From NCBI RefSeq assembly GCF_030845195.1, contig NZ_CP132543.1, forward strand, positions 2,869,501-2,933,500: DNA of 64,000 nucleotides, written 5' to 3'. This document shows, in pieces, positions 42,335 to 50,218 of this stretch; positions within the stretch are counted from its first letter, which is position 1, and the number at the start of each line of letters is the position of its first letter. This stretch comes from Sanyastnella coralliicola. GTDB taxonomy: Bacteria; Bacteroidota; Bacteroidia; Flavobacteriales_D; Sanyastnellaceae. Made by a program: the position numbers and the translations under genes. Under the pieces are notes generated by a model that did no database searches, was not told the origin of the DNA, and saw only the letters and a list, made by a program, of their open reading frames with translations.

Positions 42335-44596
42335 GTGAAACTTTATAATCCTAACGTTCTCCTCACATTCATCATAGGTACACTGTGGCTATTGCTCACG
42401 CCCATAGCCACTTACTCCCAACTGCGCATCTCCACTGTTTGTGCTTCCAATCAACACCAATCTGCAGCAGATAGCTCATATTATGACTACATAGTCTTCC
42501 ATAACCACAGCGAAGCTGTCATAGACCTCTCCACTTTCACCGTTGGCGTTGGCAATGAAAAGCACCTCATTACCAATCCGCCTCAACTCTTGCCCAACGA
42601 CTCCAGTATAATATGGTGCGCAGGCAAAAAAGTTGAACTCGCACAGGCACACATTAAAAACAAGCTTCCTAAGAGCGGTGGACGAATCACGCTCACAACA
42701 GATCTTGATACTATTCAAGAAGTCACCTACCCCCCACTCTTCCAAAACGAAGTACTCCACATAAAAGAAAACGGGGCTTTCTATTTAGTCAACTCACCAC
42801 AAGAGCACGCTGAAAGACTTACATATATATATACGCATGGCAGCATCGATTCTCTCGGCGTGCAAAATGACTCGGCTCCATTCGTCAAAGCTTCGCCACC
42901 GAATATACCCGTCAGATACCCCGAGATAGAATCTTATTTACCGACACACACGATCGACGTAATCAGCATCGTTGCTGACCCACTTGAACTCTCTGGTTGG
43001 TTTGGCATCAATAAGAAGCCACATGATCAACAACGTATTGCCTGTCGTTTCGAAATCCCTAATCGTGATTTCTCTTCTGCGGGGCAATTAATGGTGCACG
43101 CGCCAAACCAGAACCAACAGCGCTCTTACCGCATTACGGCAAAAGCAGCCCATGGACCAGCTACTTTTCACCACTCACTATTCCCAAATAAAGAGATTGA
43201 TGAAATCAACAGCTTTGTGCTACGTACAGGAGGTGATGACGGAATTAACACAGGTGGACTTGGGCTACGCGACCTTCTCGCAACACAGATTGCCTTGGCT
43301 GTTAACCCTGATTTAATCAGAAGTGCAGGTACTCCGACAATTACATATCTCAATGGTGAGTACTATGGTATACATAATCTAAGGGCACGATTTGACCAAG
43401 ACTACTTGAAGGCACACGGTGATTTTGATCTATATATTGAACGTGACGCCAAATCGCACTCCACCTATATTTATGGTGGCGAACAAGATTCTATCGCCTG
43501 GCATCAACTCGACATGCTTGCTCATGACATCCTTTCAGGTGAGCGATTACCTCAAGAAATGACTCGTCACTTCGAATCCGACCAAATCATTGACTACTTC
43601 ATTTTGGAGATTTACAGCGGCAATCAAGATTGGCTCACCAACAACATGCGCTTCGTTCGTGACGCCAATACCAAACGCTGGCGTCCGATCGTGAATGATC
43701 TCGATTGGGGATTTGGACGATTCAACAACTTCCCTTCAGGTAAGAGCCATTGGAATGCACTCGAATTCTCCCTCTCTCCTACCGCAGGCTGGGATGACCA
43801 TCAACCGAGCAATACGTTTTTTCGTGCAATGATGATGGACCAACGTCTGCACAAACAATTCATTGACCGGTTCGTCTTTCTGCTAAATACGAGTCTCCAC
43901 CACAAACAGGTCATCACTAAGCTTGACTCTCTGCACCGCTTGATTGCGCCAGAACTTCCGGAGCATTTCTTAAAATGGGAAATCAATGCAGATGACTACG
44001 AAGAAGAACTAGATAGAGCAAAGGCATGGATCTACCATCGACATCAACACCTACTTGACCACCTTGCTTCATATCAGCAGAATAAAATGATTGAGTATAC
44101 TGTGCTCGCTAGCGCGGAACGGCATAGCCTTCAATACAATGGCCATGTTACCCCAAGGATCAACTTTGCTGCTGCAGCGAACGATTCCGTGCATTTTGAG
44201 TTGGACCTTGCTGAAAACCTCAAACTTCTGGGATGGAGCATCAAACTTGATTCAGACGCTCCTGAACTTAGCTCAACGGATCCTTCAATCACGGTTGTTT
44301 CTGATACCAATACCGCGATCGCCCCTTTACTCTTACCCAAAGATCTGCTCAAGAATCCTGAGCGATTCCGCGTTAGCGTGAAGTACTATACCATGGATGA
44401 GCTGTGGACAGGAATGAGCGAAGTAAAGACGAGGCGAATCCTATGCATTAACGAACAAAAACCCGGAACAGGACCTCGTTGCGCTTTCACACCTAAAAAA
44501 ATGGCCCTGGTAGGAAATACGGGATACCCGAAAGATTACATTGTGGTCGTAGAGAAATTCAGGAAAGAACTTCGATTTCACTTCTTTGTGAACTAG
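42335..44596 (+). CDS. Secreted CotH-kinase-family protein with lamin-tail-like N-terminus
   Basis: A 753-residue exported protein. After a signal peptide (about 1-28, LLTFIIGTLWLLLTPIATYSQ) comes a lamin-tail-like beta domain (LRISTVCASN ... DYIVFHNHSEAVIDLSTFTVGVGN ... SSIIWCAGKK). A CotH-type region follows (about 270-560): LRTGGDDGINTGGLGLRDLLATQIAL, YGIHNLRARFDQDYL, DYFILEIYSGNQDWLTNNMRFVRD, WRPIVNDLDWGFGRFNN. CotH proteins have an atypical protein-kinase fold that can phosphorylate secreted proteins; the DLDWGFG segment fits the DFG-like metal site. The start is GTG. An exact copy of the dispersed word is at 44107-44119 and a near copy at 44366-44378. Convergent with the next gene, 1 nt apart. 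Confidence 0.82.
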   Translation: MKLYNPNVLLTFIIGTLWLLLTPIATYSQLRISTVCASNQHQSAADSSYYDYIVFHNHSEAVIDLSTFTVGVGNEKHLITNPPQLLPNDSSIIWCAGKKVELAQAHIKNKLPKSGGRITLTTDLDTIQEVTYPPLFQNEVLHIKENGAFYLVNSPQEHAERLTYIYTHGSIDSLGVQNDSAPFVKASPPNIPVRYPEIESYLPTHTIDVISIVADPLELSGWFGINKKPHDQQRIACRFEIPNRDFSSAGQLMVHAPNQNQQRSYRITAKAAHGPATFHHSLFPNKEIDEINSFVLRTGGDDGINTGGLGLRDLLATQIALAVNPDLIRSAGTPTITYLNGEYYGIHNLRARFDQDYLKAHGDFDLYIERDAKSHSTYIYGGEQDSIAWHQLDMLAHDILSGERLPQEMTRHFESDQIIDYFILEIYSGNQDWLTNNMRFVRDANTKRWRPIVNDLDWGFGRFNNFPSGKSHWNALEFSLSPTAGWDDHQPSNTFFRAMMMDQRLHKQFIDRFVFLLNTSLHHKQVITKLDSLHRLIAPELPEHFLKWEINADDYEEELDRAKAWIYHRHQHLLDHLASYQQNKMIEYTVLASAERHSLQYNGHVTPRINFAAAANDSVHFELDLAENLKLLGWSIKLDSDAPELSSTDPSITVVSDTNTAIAPLLLPKDLLKNPERFRVSVKYYTMDELWTGMSEVKTRRILCINEQKPGTGPRCAFTPKKMALVGNTGYPKDYIVVVEKFRKELRFHFFVN
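44107..44119 (-). repeat. Dispersed 13-bp word, copy 8 (in CotH gene)
   Basis: Exact copy, reverse orientation. It encodes Ala-Ser-Ala-Glu in the CotH protein. A one-mismatch copy lies 247 nt downstream (44366-44378). Confidence 0.85.
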
Positions 44597-44597
44597 C

Positions 44598-45074
44598 TCA
44601 CCACATACTTTGGTGCCAGCTTTCTTCAAATGACTGTTCCCATGAGCTGCGCAATTCATTCAAATCTTTTGCAAGGGTGTTGTACACCTGAGTTTCGGCA
44701 GTAACGATTCCTGCTTTGCGCTTCGCCCAAAAATCATGCATACGATCTTCTTGGAGCCCCTCCGAGCCTCCCCAAACAATGAGGGTACGATCAAAGAAAT
44801 CAATACCCAGTTCTCTTCCGAGGTTTTGAATGAGATGTACACTAGAGTCAATGGAACAACCAGTGGCCGCTTGTTGCCTTTCATCAACCGCAAGAATCAA
44901 CCATCGCTGATTTCGAATTTCAAATCCAGCAGCTAAATCACTCCCATGCGCTTGCCACTGAGAAACAAATTGCTCCATCACCTTCGAAATAGCGGCAGTC
45001 TGTTCAACTGTCAGTTCCTTGTTTGACTGATAAACCCAAACACGGGCATGTCCTGGAAGTCGATCTAAATTCAT
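44598..45074 (-). CDS. Conserved Bacteroidota protein (often mislabelled 'ABC transporter ATPase')
   Basis: A 158-residue soluble protein: MNLDRLPGHARVWVYQSNKELTVEQ, then FVSQWQAHGSDLAAGFEIRNQRWLILAVDE and ATGCSIDSSVHLIQNLGRELGIDFFDR. This is a small family conserved in Flavobacteriia and other Bacteroidota, frequently annotated as ABC transporter ATPase although no Walker A or B motif is present here. Function is unknown. A TACCTTTG box 4 nt before the ATG supports the start and a leaderless message. It lies downstream of the xrtF locus, 20 nt beyond the stop of the XrtF-associated gene. Confidence 0.8.
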   Translation of the reverse strand: MNLDRLPGHARVWVYQSNKELTVEQTAAISKVMEQFVSQWQAHGSDLAAGFEIRNQRWLILAVDERQQAATGCSIDSSVHLIQNLGRELGIDFFDRTLIVWGGSEGLQEDRMHDFWAKRKAGIVTAETQVYNTLAKDLNELRSSWEQSFEESWHQSMW

Positions 45075-45078
45075 AGGT

Positions 45079-45086
45079 CAAAGGTA
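45079..45086 (-). promoter_or_regulatory. -7 box for the gene starting at 45074
   Basis: Minus-strand TACCTTTG, an exact TAnnTTTG, is followed by ACCT and the ATG at 45074. It is the fourth case in this window with a 4-nt gap between box and start codon. The box lies just before the stop region of the upstream gene. Confidence 0.55.
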
Positions 45087-45094
45087 GTACTCAA

Positions 45095-45661
45095 TTATGA
45101 TTCTACTTTCCGCTGTTCTTCAAATCTAGCCGCTAAGGGAATTAGTAGAATAAGAAGAATGGCAGGCATCGGACTTTGCATAAAGCCCAAGATCTTTCTC
45201 GAAATGTTATAGGAAGGAACATCCATCCCTATCAACTTCCCACCAACTAAGAATATACCTGCTAGCACAAAGCTCACGATGTATAACATAGGTAAGAAGC
45301 GCTTCGCTTGTTTCCGCTGTTTTTCTTCGCTAGCACGGAAATACATTCGCAGGAACAAGACGTTAAGCGCAAAATGGACTACAATAAAAACCACTGCGAG
45401 TCCCCATTTCAGCTTAGACAACTGGCCTAGAGATAAATGGTGCAGCCAATCAATGGGACGATGGCTGTAGTAATAGTCGAAAGGAGCATCTATGCGATGG
45501 TCTTCCATCCACTGCTTGCGCTGTTCGTAGGTACCGTTGTAAAAGCCTGGAACGTTCGATGTCTGCTCGAGGTAGTAATTCACGTTTACCTTGACCATTT
45601 CCTGAACGAAGCCCAGAACAATAAAGACCGGGATGATCGTGAACGCGAGCCATCTTTTCAT
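45095..45661 (-). CDS. Exosortase F (XrtF) system-associated membrane protein
   Basis: A 188-residue membrane protein with about four transmembrane segments (LAFTIIPVFIVLGFVQEM; LAVVFIVVHFALNVLFLRMYF; MLYIVSFVLAGIFLVGGKLIG; MPAILLILLIPLA) and a long periplasmic loop (NVNYYLEQTSNVPGFYNGTYEQRKQWMEDHRI). It matches the protein invariably found beside XrtF in Flavobacteriia. Its role is unknown; partnership with the exosortase is inferred from constant co-occurrence. Its start overlaps the xrtF stop by 4 nt (ATGA). Confidence 0.88.
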   Translation of the reverse strand: MKRWLAFTIIPVFIVLGFVQEMVKVNVNYYLEQTSNVPGFYNGTYEQRKQWMEDHRIDAPFDYYYSHRPIDWLHHLSLGQLSKLKWGLAVVFIVVHFALNVLFLRMYFRASEEKQRKQAKRFLPMLYIVSFVLAGIFLVGGKLIGMDVPSYNISRKILGFMQSPMPAILLILLIPLAARFEEQRKVES

Positions 45662-46197
45662 GTTTTCTCCGTTTTACCAAGCGGAGAAAAACGCTGAATC
45701 CAGATATACCAAAGCAGGAATACGAAGGCATACACGATAATCGTGAAGGTGTAATCGTGATTAAACTCCAGCAAATCAGGGTTCACATCCACAATGATCG
45801 CTAGTGCTACTACACGAAGAACATTAATGAAATGAATCGACGCTATGCCCAAAGGAGCAAACCAGAGTTTGTGCTTGATTGGTCCGGGAAAAGCAAGAAT
45901 GAAAGTCGCGAACAATGCGAACAAAATCACACCATCACATGGCTCACCAATGGTTACTCCTGGAGAACCAAGGATACCAACATGACGCATCCATTCGAAA
46001 CGTGTGTAGGGCGTTAAATCATACCCCAGGAATTCGAGAAAGAACTCGGTTCCAAAAACAATTTGATTGACAACCCATTCATCAAGATGAGTGTATGGGC
46101 GTAGGAAAAACTCATAGGTAATGTACCACAGCAAATAAACTACTGCGCCTACAACAAGAAATCGCAACAGAGGATTATCTCTGAGCTTCTGTATCAT
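45658..46197 (-). CDS. xrtF: Exosortase XrtF
   Basis: A 179-residue polytopic transpeptidase-like enzyme of the exosortase/archaeosortase superfamily, flavobacterial XrtF type. All three catalytic residues are visible: Cys87 in GEPCDG, Arg128 in NVLRVVAL and His147 in FNHDYTF. Five or so hydrophobic segments fit an inner-membrane enzyme that cleaves substrates at a C-terminal tripartite signal. The ATG at 46197 overlaps the stop of the PID-CTERM gene by one base (TGATG). The trio is divergent from the polysaccharide cluster, consistent with the usual link of exosortases to extracellular polysaccharide. Confidence 0.93.
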   Translation of the reverse strand: MIQKLRDNPLLRFLVVGAVVYLLWYITYEFFLRPYTHLDEWVVNQIVFGTEFFLEFLGYDLTPYTRFEWMRHVGILGSPGVTIGEPCDGVILFALFATFILAFPGPIKHKLWFAPLGIASIHFINVLRVVALAIIVDVNPDLLEFNHDYTFTIIVYAFVFLLWYIWIQRFSPLGKTEKT

Positions 46198-46415
46198 CAA
46201 CCTTTACGGTGGATATCGTAAGCCTTCTTCCCACCTAGAGCCAACCCAGCTGCTACGAGCAGGCTTACACCTCCATCGATTGGACATACTGCACCGAACG
46301 GCCCATCACAAGGTGAACCCCCGTCGTCAGGGAATGGCGCATCCTGGCCAAACATGATCATTGGAAGAACCAAAAGAACAATAGAGAGAATACCGGCTAG
46401 CCACGTAGTTTTCAT
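46197..46415 (-). CDS. PID-CTERM-type exosortase substrate
   Basis: A 72-residue protein with signal peptide MKTTWLAGILSIVLLVLPMIMFGQ, a tiny mature part (DAPFPDDGGSPCDGPFGAV) and a C-terminal sorting signal: the PIDGG motif at about 45-49, then the hydrophobic stretch VSLLVAAGLALGG, then basic residues KKAYDIHRKG. This is the PID-CTERM layout recognised as target of XrtF. After cleavage at PIDGG only about 20 residues would remain, so the product may be a small modified peptide or anchor. It is immediately upstream of xrtF and coupled to it. A weak promoter (TAACTTCG, 46462-46455) is possible. Confidence 0.85.
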   Translation of the reverse strand: MKTTWLAGILSIVLLVLPMIMFGQDAPFPDDGGSPCDGPFGAVCPIDGGVSLLVAAGLALGGKKAYDIHRKG

Positions 46416-46522
46416 GAATATTGGTGTTTAGAACTGCGTAAATTTCAGTTGGTGCGAAGTTACATAAATAGATTTCTAGATGAAATACATTTATAAGCGA
46501 AATGAACTCTGGATCGCATTCT

Positions 46523-46530
46523 TATATTTG
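46523..46530 (+). promoter_or_regulatory. -7 box of the polysaccharide cluster
   Basis: TATATTTG matches TAnnTTTG exactly, 14 nt before the ATG at 46545. No -33 TTG at the normal distance was noticed. It would drive the tyrosine kinase gene and perhaps the genes downstream. Confidence 0.6.
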
Positions 46531-46544
46531 TGCCGGTTACACCT

Positions 46545-48977
46545 ATGGCGGAGAACAAAGCTTCATTCATTGATCCGGAGGATCTACGGCCGATTTTCAA
46601 GTTTATTGGAAAGAACTGGCTGCTCATGCTGTTATTTCCGGTGATCGCCTACATTGGCGCGAACCTCTACACGCACCGACTTCCGGACATTTTCGCAGCA
46701 AAGGCAGAGATCCTTCTGCGTTCCCAAGAGACTTATGACTACCAAAGTCAGATCTACAGCAACGTAGGTTATTACACGCTTCTTGCAGATGTGACCAACC
46801 AACAGCGTGTGATATCTTCATACGATATCATTAGCTCTACGCTAGAAAAGCTTGATTACCAGATTTCATATTACACCGTTGGACGTGTAAAAACGGCTCC
46901 GGTAGATCACTTCAGAAATCTTCAGATTCATCTAGAGAGGAACGACCCTTCGTTGTACAACATCCCAATTTCAATTCGAGTATTGAATTTGGACGAGTAC
47001 GCGGTCAGCTTTGAAATGGCTGGAAAACAGATCACCCGTACCTACCGCTTTGGCGATCGTGTTGAAGAGAATGAATACACATTCACGGTCAATAAGACGG
47101 ACCTTGTGAATGAGGCAACGATTGCCGGCCTACAAGAGCGTGATTTCCAGATCAAGATTCACCGTCATGATTGGCTTGTCAACAAGTACAAGCGTGCCAT
47201 GAACATTGAGAACGTTGAGTACACGAGTATCCTCAACATTCAGGTGGAAGACGAAGTACCGGATCGTGCGAAGAAATTCCTTGATACGCTTTCCACGGTT
47301 TACATTGACTACACGCAGAAAACGCGAGTAGATGTAAACGAGAATACTCAGAAGTACATCGACAAACAGCTTGATGAGCTGGAGTGGATTATGGACTCAT
47401 TGGAATACATGTTGCAGGATTTCCGAGATCGCAACCGTATTCTTGACTTGAATAAAGAGCAGAACTCTTACTTCAAAAGCTTGATTGAACTTGATGGAGA
47501 GAAGCGAAAGTTAGAGCTTCGACTCGAGTCAATGAACGCCATGGAGGAGTTCATTCGTCAAGGTTTTGACGAGGCTGTGCTTCCTCCTTCCTTCTACATG
47601 TTTGAAGAAGACCAGTTGTTGCAGCAACAGGTGAATCAACTATTCCAACTGAAGGTTGAACGAACCGAAAAGCTGAACACCTATAAACCGGAAAACTTCA
47701 ACATTGTCACGCTAGACAGCTTGATTAATGTTGTCAAACTCAGCATCTACAAATACACCACTGACACGCGAGTCGCGGTGTTGAGTAAAATATCCGATGT
47801 CAACGGCCAAATTGGTCGACTCGAGCTGAAGCTAAAAGAGATTCCAAAATCGATGCGCGATGTACTGGGTATCGATCGTAAGCTGAAAGTAAACGAGAGC
47901 CTTTACATCTTCCTTTTGGAGAAAAAGGCCAATACGGTGATTGCCCGTGCAGCTATCCTGCCTGAAGCATCACTCGTGGAGGAGGCGCGAGTCATTGGGG
48001 TCGTCGGACCGAACAAAGAACGAACGATCTATCTCGCTGTAGGGATTGGTCTAGGTTTAGCCGTATTGATCGGTTTTGTTCGTCTTGTATTCTTCGAGCA
48101 CATCGAGAACATTCGAGAGATCAAGCAAATGACCCGTCTTCCGGTCATTGGTGGAGTTCCGAACTACACTGAGATCATGAGCGACCCAATCGCGATCTTG
48201 AGTGCTCCGCGATCGAATGTCTCCGAGGCCTTCCGAGCCATACGAACGAACCTGCAATACCTTCTTCAGGAAGAAGGACCAAAAGTACTCTTGGTTACTT
48301 CCCTTCACCCTGGTGAGGGTAAGACCTTTACTTCTACCAACCTCGCTTCGGTAATCGCCAAAGCAGGGAAGAAAGTAATGCTCCTTGACTTCGATATGCA
48401 CAAACCGAAAGTCCACAAGACCTTCGGGCTAGAGAACGTTGCCGGAGTTTCAACCATTCTTATTGGTAAGACGGATCTCGCCTCATGTACGATCCAAACG
48501 CAGATTGAAAACCTTGAAGTGATCACGGCTGGTCCAGTACCTCCAAATGCCTCGGAACTTGTATTGAGTAAGAAGGTTGATGAGTTGCTTGATGACTTGA
48601 AAGAAACCCACGATTTCATCGTAGTGGATACCCCTCCATTGATGTTGATTAGCGATTCGCTTGTCCTCATGAATAAGGTAGATACCGGAATCTTTGTGAT
48701 GAATACAGAAAAGGCGACGAAACAAGGTATTCGCTACCTAGAAGATGTCTTAGGTCAAAATAACCTCACGCACGTGTCTGTCTTGCTGAATAACATCAAG
48801 CAGAAGAAGTGGAAGTACTACTATGGTAAGTACGCTTACCGTTACGGTTATGGCTACGGTTACGGCTATGGTTATGGCTACGGATACGGTTATGGCTACG
48901 GCGGTGAAGACGGCAATGGCAACGGCGGTTATGGTAGCGAGGAGAGCTCAGAACATAAGCGTAGGAAAAAGCGCTAA
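46545..48977 (+). CDS. Wzc-like polysaccharide co-polymerase / tyrosine autokinase with (Tyr-Gly)10 tail
   Basis: An 810-residue BY-kinase with fused Wzz domain, controlling polymerisation and export of a surface polysaccharide at the inner membrane. A Wzz/GumC-type N-terminal domain with a transmembrane segment (about 28-48) is followed by a long periplasmic coiled region, a second transmembrane segment (about 498-518, YLAVGIGLGLAVLIGFVRLVFF), and the kinase: Walker A GEGKT (590-594), Walker A' LLDFD (613-617), Walker B VVDTPP (Asp695). The tail has YYY, further Tyr, and ten Tyr-Gly dipeptides (767-786), presumed autophosphorylation sites. The ATG at 46545 is preferred over the GTG at 46530, which overlaps the -7 box. 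No Wza-type export gene is adjacent. Confidence 0.93.
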   Translation: MAENKASFIDPEDLRPIFKFIGKNWLLMLLFPVIAYIGANLYTHRLPDIFAAKAEILLRSQETYDYQSQIYSNVGYYTLLADVTNQQRVISSYDIISSTLEKLDYQISYYTVGRVKTAPVDHFRNLQIHLERNDPSLYNIPISIRVLNLDEYAVSFEMAGKQITRTYRFGDRVEENEYTFTVNKTDLVNEATIAGLQERDFQIKIHRHDWLVNKYKRAMNIENVEYTSILNIQVEDEVPDRAKKFLDTLSTVYIDYTQKTRVDVNENTQKYIDKQLDELEWIMDSLEYMLQDFRDRNRILDLNKEQNSYFKSLIELDGEKRKLELRLESMNAMEEFIRQGFDEAVLPPSFYMFEEDQLLQQQVNQLFQLKVERTEKLNTYKPENFNIVTLDSLINVVKLSIYKYTTDTRVAVLSKISDVNGQIGRLELKLKEIPKSMRDVLGIDRKLKVNESLYIFLLEKKANTVIARAAILPEASLVEEARVIGVVGPNKERTIYLAVGIGLGLAVLIGFVRLVFFEHIENIREIKQMTRLPVIGGVPNYTEIMSDPIAILSAPRSNVSEAFRAIRTNLQYLLQEEGPKVLLVTSLHPGEGKTFTSTNLASVIAKAGKKVMLLDFDMHKPKVHKTFGLENVAGVSTILIGKTDLASCTIQTQIENLEVITAGPVPPNASELVLSKKVDELLDDLKETHDFIVVDTPPLMLISDSLVLMNKVDTGIFVMNTEKATKQGIRYLEDVLGQNNLTHVSVLLNNIKQKKWKYYYGKYAYRYGYGYGYGYGYGYGYGYGYGGEDGNGNGGYGSEESSEHKRRKKR
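48843..48902 (+). repeat. Hexanucleotide (TAY GGN)10 repeat in the kinase tail
   Basis: Ten consecutive TAC/TAT-GGT/GGC/GGA units (60 bp) encode (Tyr-Gly)10. A 12-bp unit GGTTATGGCTAC recurs within it. Unit length is a multiple of three, so gain or loss of units changes tyrosine number without frameshift. Confidence 0.9.
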
Positions 48978-49043
48978 CTTTTTCGAGCCATTGACTGACA
49001 AATTGACCATGAACACTCTATACCTTAGCTCAAAACTCATCAC

Positions 49044-49685
49044 ATGGTCTCACTGATCATTACCACATACAATTATGCGAACTACGTAGAACGTGCTATT
49101 CGTTCGGCGTTGGAGCAGAGCCTCGCTGAAAATCAGTTTGAAGTGATTGTAGTCAATGACTGCAGCACTGATCACACAGCTGAGATTCTAGAGAACTACG
49201 AAGAAGAAGTTCGTGTATTCAACCTCGAAAAGAACGTTGGATTGGCCGGGGCTCGCAACTTTGGAATCAAGAAAGCCAAAGGGCAGTTCGTCATGTTTTT
49301 GGACGCGGATGATTACATCCATCGCGACCTTCTTAAGGTTCAGAAGCTGTTTCTTGAAGAGAACAACTCACTTGACGCCGTATCTACTGACTACTGGTTG
49401 GTTGATGAACGTGGACGTCATATGGAGCACGTTTCTTCGGAGAAAGAACCGATTGCTTGTGGTATCATGTTTCGCAAAGACTTCTTGTACAACATCGGTT
49501 TGTACGACGAAGGATTCCGCGCTCGCGAAGAAGAAGACCTTCGCATTCGTTGGCTAGATAACTATCAGATCTACAATATCATTCTTCCACTTTACCGTTA
49601 CCGTATGCACGATAGCAACTTGACGAAAGATGTAGAAGCAATGAACAAAGGAGCAGAAATGCTTCAGCAAAAACATTCTAAATGA
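49044..49685 (+). CDS. Family 2 glycosyltransferase
   Basis: A 213-residue GT-A enzyme. The nucleotide-sugar domain shows MVSLIITTYNYANYVERAIRSAL, the VIVVNDCSTDHTAEIL motif, LEKNVGLAGARNFGIKKAKG and the DxD-type metal site MFLDADDYIHRD (about 84-95), then the acceptor-side segment FRAREEEDLRIRWL (ED as catalytic base). It is short, with no transmembrane helix. It probably adds one sugar to the lipid-linked repeat unit; donor unknown. It follows the kinase by 66 nt and overlaps the acetyltransferase by 4 nt. A near copy of the dispersed word is at 49515-49527. Confidence 0.93.
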   Translation: MVSLIITTYNYANYVERAIRSALEQSLAENQFEVIVVNDCSTDHTAEILENYEEEVRVFNLEKNVGLAGARNFGIKKAKGQFVMFLDADDYIHRDLLKVQKLFLEENNSLDAVSTDYWLVDERGRHMEHVSSEKEPIACGIMFRKDFLYNIGLYDEGFRAREEEDLRIRWLDNYQIYNIILPLYRYRMHDSNLTKDVEAMNKGAEMLQQKHSK

Positions 49686-50218
49686 GTCGATTCCTTATTG
49701 GAGAACAGATCTACTTGAGAGCAGCATCTCCTGCAGATGCCACTCCAGCCTACCTTTCGTGGATCAATGATCCAGAAACTACCCGGGGCTTGGTGACAGG
49801 AACTTATCCTTCGAACCTTGATTCTCTCCGATCATACCTCGAGTCTGTTTCTGCAGATGGAAACAGTATTATGCTGGCCATTTGTCTAAAAAGCAATGAT
49901 CAGCATATCGGTAACATCAAGCTAGATTCTTTTGACAAGACTGCCATGACATGTGAATTAGGCATTATGATTGGCGACAAAGACTCCTGGGGTAAAGGCA
50001 TCGGAAGCGAGGTTTGTCGATTGGTGTTGAACTACGCGTTCGAACAATTGAACCAGCGAAAAGTATCTCTAACTGTATACGACAACAACCCAGGAGCCGT
50101 GCGACTTTACGAGAAAATCGGTTTCCAAGTGGAAGGTCGATTACGCAAGCATATTTATGCTGATGGAGCATACCATGACAAACTCTGGATGGGAATCTTT
50201 AAAGACGAATTGAAATGA
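49682..50218 (+). CDS. GNAT-family N-acetyltransferase (PseH/RimJ-like)
   Basis: A 178-residue GNAT acetyltransferase: YLRAASPADATPAYLSWINDPETTRGL at the N-terminus, the acetyl-CoA loop ELGIMIGDKDSWGKGIGSEVCRLVLNYAF (about 97-125, R/QxxGxG/A in the form GKGIGS), and LTVYDNNPGAVRLYEKIGFQVEGRLRKHIYADGAYHD. The subgroup includes PseH and sugar N-acetyltransferases of nonulosonic acid pathways as well as RimJ/RimL. In this cluster, acetylation of an amino sugar precursor is the most likely role (inference). It overlaps both neighbours by 4 nt. Confidence 0.88.
   Translation: MSRFLIGEQIYLRAASPADATPAYLSWINDPETTRGLVTGTYPSNLDSLRSYLESVSADGNSIMLAICLKSNDQHIGNIKLDSFDKTAMTCELGIMIGDKDSWGKGIGSEVCRLVLNYAFEQLNQRKVSLTVYDNNPGAVRLYEKIGFQVEGRLRKHIYADGAYHDKLWMGIFKDELK

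Noticed and set aside
44598-45074. ABC transporter ATPase
   Set aside because: This is the label often given to the family, but no Walker A, signature or Walker B motif is present in the 158 residues.
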